Of a DNA stretch of 64,000 bases, positions 58,255 through 64,000 are shown piece by piece. Under the pieces are notes generated by a model, which saw only the letters and a program-made list of their open reading frames with translations, had not been told where the DNA came from and searched no databases. A program made the translations under genes and the position numbers. Each line of letters begins with the position of its first letter. The stretch's first letter is position 1. The DNA is from Marinobacter manganoxydans MnI7-9 (GTDB lineage Bacteria; Pseudomonadota; Gammaproteobacteria; Pseudomonadales; Oleiphilaceae), in NCBI RefSeq assembly GCF_000235625.1, contig NZ_AGTR01000053.1, positions 158,428-222,427 of the forward strand, written 5' to 3'.

Positions 58255-59213
58255 GTGGAAGAACAGCCGATCATCATCAAACGGAAAAAGGTTGTTGCAG
58301 GTGGCCATCACGGTGGCTCCTGGAAGGTCGCGTTTGCCGATTTCGCCACCGCCATGATGGCTTTCTTTCTGGTTCTGTGGTTAACCGCTACGGCATCGCC
58401 GGAGCAAAAAAAGCGGTTGAGGGTTACTTCCGGGATCCCGTTGGCTTTACCGAGGGTGGTTCTCCAAACCCTGTGGACCTTGAGGGCAGTGCCTCGGTCG
58501 TCAACGAGGCGAGTCCGGATATCGAATCGAGCCAGATCCAGATTGAAGACGAAGTGGTGGATGAGCTCTCTGAAACTCTTGAACAGCGACGTATGCAGGA
58601 GTTGTTTCAGGAGCTGAAGGAGCAAATCAAGCAGGATGAGACTTTGCAGGAGTTCAAGGATCAGTTGCTGATCGATATAACCGACGAGGGCCTGCGGATC
58701 CAGATCGTCGATCGCTCCGGTCGCCCCATGTTCGACAGCGGCCGGGCCGAGCTGAAGTACTACTCTCAGGATATTCTGTTTGAGCTTGCGAAAACTCTGG
58801 GTTCAGTGAACAACAAGCTCAGTATTACCGGGCACACCGACTCCACGCCATTTAGCGGCCGGCCGGGTTACACGAACTGGGAATTATCGGCAGACCGGGC
58901 AAATACCGCCCGAAGAGCGCTGGTTGCAGGGGGTGTGCGTCAGCAGCAGATTGCTCGCGTGGTTGGCCTGAGTGATTCCGTACTGTTCGACAACGAAGAC
59001 CCGAACGCGCCGGTGAATCGCCGCATCTCCATTATCGTCCTCAACAAGAAAACCGTCGATAACATCCAGAGTAGCGCTGGCCAGTCAGATGAGCCCCTGA
59101 TCGATCTGACCCAGCCAACCGAGGCGGAGCAGGAGGCGGCCCGTGAGCGTCTGGAAAGCGGGGAATGGTTGCAGGAACAAGAAGAGCCGGCCCCTGGCGA
59201 ACTCAACTGGTAA
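58255..59213 (+). pseudogene. motB: motB, stator protein MotB, interrupted by a -1 frameshift at an A_AAA_AAG site
   Basis: Two overlapping frames together encode MotB. The first (58255-58617) starts with GTG and has VAFADFATAMMAFFLVLW with the proton-binding Asp (about D29), reading EQKK before leaving the family sequence. The second (to 59213) continues with AVEGYFRDPVGFTEGG and has the OmpA-type peptidoglycan-binding domain (ITGHTDSTPFSG ... NRRISIIVL). The join is at a run of seven A (58406-58412) forming the zero-frame heptamer A AAA AAG (58407-58413). A -1 slip there yields exactly EQKKAVEGYF, about 319 aa in all. Without it the product stops at 120 aa. A lost A in the run (mutation or sequencing error) explains it equally well. 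Confidence 0.85.
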
Positions 59214-59228
59214 GGCCGCTCGGGTCTG

Positions 59229-60285
59229 TCAGTCCAGCTTCAGCCCGCGGGCCTGCTGCTCCGTCATATCCTGAAGAATCCGGTGGAAGCTTTTCAGCCG
59301 CTCCGGGCTGATTTTCCCTTCCTCCGCAGCTCTGTCGATGGCGCAACCGGGGTCACCCATGTGCCGGCAGTTGCGGAACCTGCAGGTGCCGATCACCTCC
59401 CGAATTTCCCGAAAAGCCATACTCGATCTCCTGCGCTGTCATATGCCAGAGCCCGAACTCACGGATCCCCGGCGAGTCAATCAGATCGCCTCCTAGCGGC
59501 AGGTGGAACAGCTTAGCCGTGGTTGTCGTGTGAATCCCCTTGCCGGTGCTCTCCGACACAGCCCCCACGCGAATGGCCTCATCGGGCATCAGTGTCTGGA
59601 TAATGGATGACTTGCCCACCCCGGATTGCCCCACAAACACACTGGTCTGATCCTTCACCAGTGCCTCAACCTCTGGCGAAGGTTTATCACCGGACTCAGC
59701 CGCAGACGTTCGAACCACCTCATAGCCCAGGGCCTCATACCGGCCCAGAAGCGCGTCGATGTACTCCCGGTTGCTGTCGGTGATCAGATCGGTCTTGTTC
59801 AACAGAATCACTGCCGGAATGTCTGTGATCTCGGATGCAACCAGATACCGGTCAATCAGGTTATCGTGAGGTTCCGGCTCCGGCGCAATCACAAGAATAA
59901 TATGATCAATGTTTGCGGCCACCGGCTTCAGGGCACCAAAATTATCCGGCCGCTGCAGCAGATTGCGGCGCTCACTGCGGGCAACGATAACCCCCGTCTC
60001 ATTCTTACCCGGCCGCCAGACAACCTTGTCGCCAGTTACCAGGCTATCAATGTTGGCCCGAACAAAGCAGCGAACCACATCGCCTTCCTGGTCGCCTTCA
60101 AGCGCTTCGACATCCAGCTGTTGCCCATAGTGAGCGATGACCAACCCTTCCTGCTCTGGCCCGAGCTCGCCGGCGTCGGCCTGCTCCTGAACCTTCTTCT
60201 CCTTGCGCGCCGCCCGGGCCGTACGCTCTTCCTGGACTTTCTTGATACGGAATTGTTGCTGTTTATTCAGTCGCCGTTTTGCCAT
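59229..60285 (-). pseudogene. rsgA: rsgA, ribosome small subunit-dependent GTPase, interrupted by a +1 frameshift
   Basis: The first frame (start 60285) encodes the OB domain and the circularly permuted GTPase: NKTDL (G4), GQSGVGKSS (G1) and DSPGIREFG (G3). It then runs past residue 291 into unrelated sequence. The zinc-binding end of RsgA lies in another frame (REIREVIGTCRFRNCRHMGDPGCAIDRAAEEGKI...), joined at a run of four T on the coding strand (plus-strand bases 59412-59415). Removing one T restores IEYGF-REIREVIGTC and a 351-aa protein. RsgA checks the 30S decoding centre. One base of homopolymer explains the break; the lesion in motB is only about 1 kb away. Confidence 0.85.
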
Positions 60286-60399
60286 TTATGTCCCGGATAA
60301 CCAGATGAAAGTTTCGCCTTTGATGTGCCATCATACTGCAATCGTAGCTACTCGGCTTGGGCAATGCCGAGACGTCGAGGGTATATCACCTGATTTCGC

Positions 60400-60509
60400 A
60401 GTGGGGCTGGGTCCGGCTTTCCGGAAATGTCGGCGGCCATGGATGGCCGACGCCAAGCGCACATGGATGTGCTCGTAGCGGTTTCCGGAAAGCCGGACCC
60501 AGCACCACT
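60400..60509 (+). repeat. GGA double-hairpin element copy 7 (TwoAYGGAY-like)
   Basis: Arms 60400-60427 and 60482-60509 match at 27 of 28 positions. The 54-nt core is identical to copies 1 and 3 although it lies 32-42 kb away. Both loops read AUGGAU on the plus strand. It sits in the divergent rsgA/orn region and ends 29 bases before the orn start. Confidence 0.87.
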
Positions 60510-60538
60510 ACCACCGCACTCAGAAGGCTGGTAACAAA

Positions 60539-61081
60539 ATGGCAGAAAGCAATCGCCTCGTATGGATCGATCTGGAAATGACAGGCCTGGATCCGGAAAA
60601 AGAACGGATCATCGAAATGGCCACAATCATCACCGATTCGGAACTCAATATTGTCGCGGAAGGACCGGTTATTGCCGTCCATCAGCCACAATCCTTTCTG
60701 GACTCCATGGACGAATGGTGCACCCGTACCCATGGTGAAAGCGGACTCACCAAACGCGTTCAGGAAAGCGATATCTCCGAGTCTCAAGCCGAACAGCAGA
60801 CCATCGAATTCCTGAAAAAACACGTAGAAAAGGGCCAGTCACCCCTGTGCGGCAATAGCATTGGCCAGGATCGCCGGTTCCTCGTCAAATACATGCCCGA
60901 ACTGGAAGACTTCTTCCATTACCGGAATCTCGATGTATCCACAGTGAAAGAACTTGCCCGCCGCTGGCGCCCGGATGTCCTCGCCGGCGTAAAAAAGAAA
61001 GGTAGCCACCTTGCACTCGACGACATCCGGGACTCCATCAACGAACTGCGTCATTACCGGGAACAGTTCTTCAAGCTATAG
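60539..61081 (+). CDS. orn: Oligoribonuclease
   Basis: The 180-aa DEDDh exonuclease has [22 protein letters not shown] (first Asp and Glu), [39 protein letters not shown] (Asp region) and the final [19 protein letters not shown] (His/Asp). It degrades 2-5-nt RNA and the c-di-GMP product pGpG, so it links to the EAL and FimX genes upstream. It overlaps the queG stop on the other strand. Confidence 0.97.
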   Translation: MAESNRLVWIDLEMTGLDPEKERIIEMATIITDSELNIVAEGPVIAVHQPQSFLDSMDEWCTRTHGESGLTKRVQESDISESQAEQQTIEFLKKHVEKGQSPLCGNSIGQDRRFLVKYMPELEDFFHYRNLDVSTVKELARRWRPDVLAGVKKKGSHLALDDIRDSINELRHYREQFFKL

Positions 61082-62155
61082 GCCATGCCGCTTCAGAGCC
61101 CACTGGACGTGCTCGCGGACCATCTCGGAAGGGTGGTCCGCGCGCTTTTTCAGGGCCTCAATTACCGGAATGGTTGACGGCGCATTGCCCAGCCCGACCG
61201 CCAGGTTGCGGAGCCAGCCCTCGTAGCCTGTTCGCCGAATTGCAGAGCCCTCGGTGCGTTTGAGGAATTGCTCCTTGGTCCAGAGAAAAAGCTCTGCCAG
61301 CGAGCTGTTGTCCAGTCCGTGCCTCGGTTGAAAGTCCTTTTCGCTGGTTGGTTTGCTGAACTTCTGCCATGGACACACCAACTGGCAGTCATCGCAACCG
61401 AAAACCCGGTTGCCCATCAGCGGCCGGAGTTCCTCTGGGATACTCCCTTTTAGCTCGATGGTTAGATAGCTGATGCAACGCCGGGCATCAAGCTTGTGCG
61501 AGCCAACAAAGGCGTCCGTCGGGCAAAGGTCGAGGCAGGCCGAACAGCTGCCGCAATGATCCGTTTCAAAGGGTTCATCAATGGGCAGGGGGGCGCTGGT
61601 GAAGATTTCCCCGAGGAAAAAGAACGAGCCGGCCTTCGGGTGAATCAGCATATTGTTCTTGCCGATCCAGCCGAGGCCTGCTCTCTGCGCCAGTGCGCGT
61701 TCCAGCACCGGAGCGCTGTCTACAAAAGCCCGGTAATCGTATCCGCTAACGGCCTCATCAATCTTCGCTGCCAGCTGTGCAAGACGCTTACGGATCAGTT
61801 TATGGTAATCCCGACCCAGCGCATAACGCGTGACATAAGCACCCTCCCGGTTAGTAAGCGCTTCTTTCGGACTGTCTGGTGAGGGCAAATAGTCCATTCT
61901 CACGGATATAACCCGCGTGGTGCCCGGCGCCAGAGAGGCAGGCGTATAGCGCTTGTCACCGTGGTGGGCCATGTAATCCATCTCGCCCTGGTAACCTGCC
62001 GCAAGCCAGTCCTTCAGATGGTCGGCGTGCTCGCCCGTGTCCGCGTTGGTAATGCCCACATCGGCAAACCCGAATTCAGCTGCCCACCGGCGGATGAGCG
62101 ACGGCAGATCCGCAAGTTCCGGGTGTGTCGTGGTACAGGTTGCTGTGGTGCTCAT
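61076..62155 (-). CDS. queG: Epoxyqueuosine reductase QueG
   Basis: The 359-aa cobalamin/iron-sulfur enzyme makes the last step of queuosine synthesis on tRNA. It has [10 protein letters not shown]-type N-terminal sequence, [43 protein letters not shown] and two 4Fe-4S motifs ([16 protein letters not shown] and [10 protein letters not shown]). The C-terminal HEAT-like part ends in [13 protein letters not shown]. It is convergent with orn (6-base overlap) and divergent from nnrD. Confidence 0.95.
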   Translation of the reverse strand: MSTTATCTTTHPELADLPSLIRRWAAEFGFADVGITNADTGEHADHLKDWLAAGYQGEMDYMAHHGDKRYTPASLAPGTTRVISVRMDYLPSPDSPKEALTNREGAYVTRYALGRDYHKLIRKRLAQLAAKIDEAVSGYDYRAFVDSAPVLERALAQRAGLGWIGKNNMLIHPKAGSFFFLGEIFTSAPLPIDEPFETDHCGSCSACLDLCPTDAFVGSHKLDARRCISYLTIELKGSIPEELRPLMGNRVFGCDDCQLVCPWQKFSKPTSEKDFQPRHGLDNSSLAELFLWTKEQFLKRTEGSAIRRTGYEGWLRNLAVGLGNAPSTIPVIEALKKRADHPSEMVREHVQWALKRHGL

Positions 62156-62302
62156 AGTGACTGCCGATGCTGGAATTCGGTGCTGAACCCGTGTACGGAT
62201 ATTTAATCTGATTAAGTTATGACCTTTTCTACTGTTTTGCTATGCTTTACAGGTATCTGGCCAATTTTCTTAAACCGGTTTCTGTAACGGGAGCAAAGGT
62301 TC

Positions 62303-63856
62303 ATGCCGCCGTCCGCTGGGCACAGTCTACCAGACGCACTGTTTTCCGCCGATGCGGTGAGGCAGATCGATCGCTATGTGATTGATCAGCAAGGTGTTGA
62401 TGGTTTTGAACTGATGCAGTCCGCCGCCCACGCCGCTTTTCGCTGCCTGGTACGGCATTGGCCAAACTGCGGCTCGGTGCTGGTCCTGTGCGGTGCGGGT
62501 AACAACGGTGGTGACGGTTACCTGGTCGCGGCAAGTGCGAAAAGGCACGATCTGGACGTCAGCTGTGTCGCGGTTGCGCCAACCGGCAAATTGTCCGGCG
62601 ACGCCCGTAAAGCCTGGCAAAAGGCCCTGGCGGACGGTGTAGATGTTCTTGACCTCGAGGCTCTCGGCGAGTCATCGCTGGACGATCTGTTTGCCAGCGC
62701 GGGCCTGATTGTTGATGCCATGCTCGGTACTGGCGTGTCCGGTGCCCCCCGGGAACCGTTTGCGACTCTGATAAGCCGGTGTAACAGCGCTTTAGCGCCT
62801 GTCCTTGCAGTGGATCTGCCCTCCGGGCTTAATGCGACCACGGGAGCGGCCGAGGGGGATGTGGTTAATGCGGCCAGGACAGTGACCTTTATCGGGCTCA
62901 AGGCTGGCTTGTTCACGGGGCAAGGTGCAGCAGCGTGCGGCGAGGTGGTTTTCGAATCTCTGGATACCGACGAGGGTATCGCCGGTAGCGGCCAGAAGCC
63001 CGTCGCCCGCCGTCGTGACTGGGGTTCTGTGATGCCCTGGCTACCACCCCGGCCTGCCAACGCTCACAAGGGAAGATTCGGGCATGTGCTGGTGGTTGCG
63101 GGTGATCGCGGATTCGGTGGGGCCGGTCTGCTGGCGGCAGAGGCTGCGGCGCGATCGGGTGCCGGGCTCGTGTCGTTGGCGACCCGCCCCGAGCATGTGA
63201 CAGCGGCCCTGGCAAGATGTCCATCCGTCATGGTTCATGGCCTGATCCATGGCTCGGAGTTGCCGACGTTGCTTGATGCTGCCTCGGTTGTCGTGTGTGG
63301 CCCGGGTATCGGGCGAAGCGCCTGGGGCCAGCAGATGCTCGAGCAGGTGGTTGCCAGCGGCAAGCCGCGGGTGCTGGATGCGGATGCGCTGAACCTTTTG
63401 TCTGGTCGGGTAGCCATCCCAGCGGATAATCACATCCTGACTCCTCATCCGGGCGAGGCGGCCAGGTTGCTGAATTGCCTGGTGCCCGAGGTTGAGGCAG
63501 ACAGGATGGCCGCCGCCAGAAATCTGCAGGCGCTGTATGGCGGCACGGTGCTTTTGAAAGGCGCCGGCACCGTTGTCGCGTCTGAGGACGGTGGCCTGGA
63601 TATCATCAGTGGCAGCAATCCCGGAATGGCGACTGGCGGAATGGGAGATGTGCTCTCAGGTATTGTTGCGGCTGTTCTGGCTCAGATTGGCGACGGACAG
63701 AAAGCGGCCGTGCTGGGTGCATCCGTGCACCTTGCTGCGGCTGACCGTGCTGCGAGAACCACGGGGTTTATCGGGCTGATACCGACCGATGTTATCGATG
63801 CGCTGCCGTTGGTGTTTCGGGAATCTGAAAGGAGTCCGGGGGCTGAATCGTTATGA
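62303..63856 (+). CDS. nnrD: Bifunctional NAD(P)H-hydrate epimerase/dehydratase
   Basis: The 517-aa fusion repairs damaged NADH and NADPH. The N-terminal YjeF_N epimerase (about residues 1-220) has VLCGAGNNGGDGYLVA and VDAMLGTGVSGAPREP. The C-terminal ribokinase-like dehydratase (about 235-500) has GRFGHVLVVAGDRGFGGAGLLAAEAAARSGAGLV, LDADALNLL, LTPHPGEAARLL and GMATGGMGDVLSGIVAAVLAQ. The E. coli name is yjeF. The stop overlaps the tsaE ATG, and tsaE commonly follows this gene. Confidence 0.95.
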   Translation: MPPSAGHSLPDALFSADAVRQIDRYVIDQQGVDGFELMQSAAHAAFRCLVRHWPNCGSVLVLCGAGNNGGDGYLVAASAKRHDLDVSCVAVAPTGKLSGDARKAWQKALADGVDVLDLEALGESSLDDLFASAGLIVDAMLGTGVSGAPREPFATLISRCNSALAPVLAVDLPSGLNATTGAAEGDVVNAARTVTFIGLKAGLFTGQGAAACGEVVFESLDTDEGIAGSGQKPVARRRDWGSVMPWLPPRPANAHKGRFGHVLVVAGDRGFGGAGLLAAEAAARSGAGLVSLATRPEHVTAALARCPSVMVHGLIHGSELPTLLDAASVVVCGPGIGRSAWGQQMLEQVVASGKPRVLDADALNLLSGRVAIPADNHILTPHPGEAARLLNCLVPEVEADRMAAARNLQALYGGTVLLKGAGTVVASEDGGLDIISGSNPGMATGGMGDVLSGIVAAVLAQIGDGQKAAVLGASVHLAAADRAARTTGFIGLIPTDVIDALPLVFRESERSPGAESL

Positions 63857-64000
63857 GCATAATGGGTAACGAGCGTCGGGTTTTTCTGGAGAACGAGGCC
63901 GAAACCGAGCATCTCGGTCGGGAGCTGGCCAGAACCGTCGTGGAATCTGGCCATGGCCTGGTTGTTTATCTGGATGGTGAGCTTGGCATGGGTAAAACCA
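63853..64000 (+). CDS. tsaE: tRNA threonylcarbamoyladenosine ATPase TsaE, N-terminal part (3' end outside window)
   Basis: About 49 codons are visible and run off the window. They hold EAETEHLGRELARTVV and the start of the Walker A motif GELGMGKT, as expected for TsaE (YjeE), which hydrolyses ATP to drive t6A formation on tRNA. The ATG overlaps the nnrD stop. No internal defect is seen in the visible part. Confidence 0.9.
   Translation, partial: MSIMGNERRVFLENEAETEHLGRELARTVVESGHGLVVYLDGELGMGKT

Overview
The window reads as chromosomal DNA of a Marinobacter-like marine gammaproteobacterium. The base composition is moderately GC-rich, the genes are dense and alternate in strand, and the order parE ... 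parC-serB-fimX-PilZ-like gene-(epmB/efp/epmA)-psd-motAB-rsgA-orn-queG-nnrD-tsaE closely resembles the Pseudomonas aeruginosa chromosome (from memory). No rRNA, tRNA, CRISPR array, transposase or prophage was seen. The taxon is an inference from family resemblance and gene order.

Layout. 1-7 kb: the 3' end of rlmJ, an unrecognised 422-aa protein, a MscS channel, an orphan TRAP solute-binding lipoprotein, an EamA exporter, a GIY-YIG protein and two alpha/beta hydrolases. 7-18 kb: an OmpA-like lipoprotein, serA facing a D-2-hydroxyglutarate dehydrogenase gene, a zinc-less sirtuin, a UbiB-like kinase, an FAH-family hydrolase, apt with an adenine-type permease, a TRIC-type channel, a tail-anchored BLUF photoreceptor and a quinone oxidoreductase. 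18-31 kb: a complete acyclic terpene utilisation (atu) cluster, atuABCDEFGH on the minus strand with divergent atuR and a well-placed operator. 31-38 kb: a TatT-associated TRAP (TPAT) transporter operon, then a subtilisin-like lipoprotein overlapping a PrcB-family lipoprotein gene. 38-64 kb: topoisomerase IV genes, c-di-GMP proteins (a probable intact EAL enzyme, a degenerate FimX and a PilZ-like partner), the complete EF-P lysylation module, psd, the flagellar stator genes, rsgA, orn, queG, nnrD and the start of tsaE.

The most unusual structure is a family of seven dispersed elements of about 110 bp, six of them in or beside the atu cluster. Each has 27-32 bp arms that are almost perfect inverted repeats of each other but differ in sequence from copy to copy. 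The arms enclose a core of about 54 nt with two hairpins. On one strand all 14 hairpin loops read A-N-GGA-Y. This matches the loop rule of the TwoAYGGAY RNA motif and resembles CsrA/RsmA binding sites. Arm mismatches that are transitions become G-U wobbles on that same strand.

Two adjacent conserved genes, motB and rsgA, are each interrupted by a single-base shift in a homopolymer. The motB shift lies on a dnaX-type A_AAA_AAG heptamer where a -1 slip would restore the exact MotB sequence. Sequencing error, real mutation and programmed frameshifting cannot be told apart from the sequence alone.
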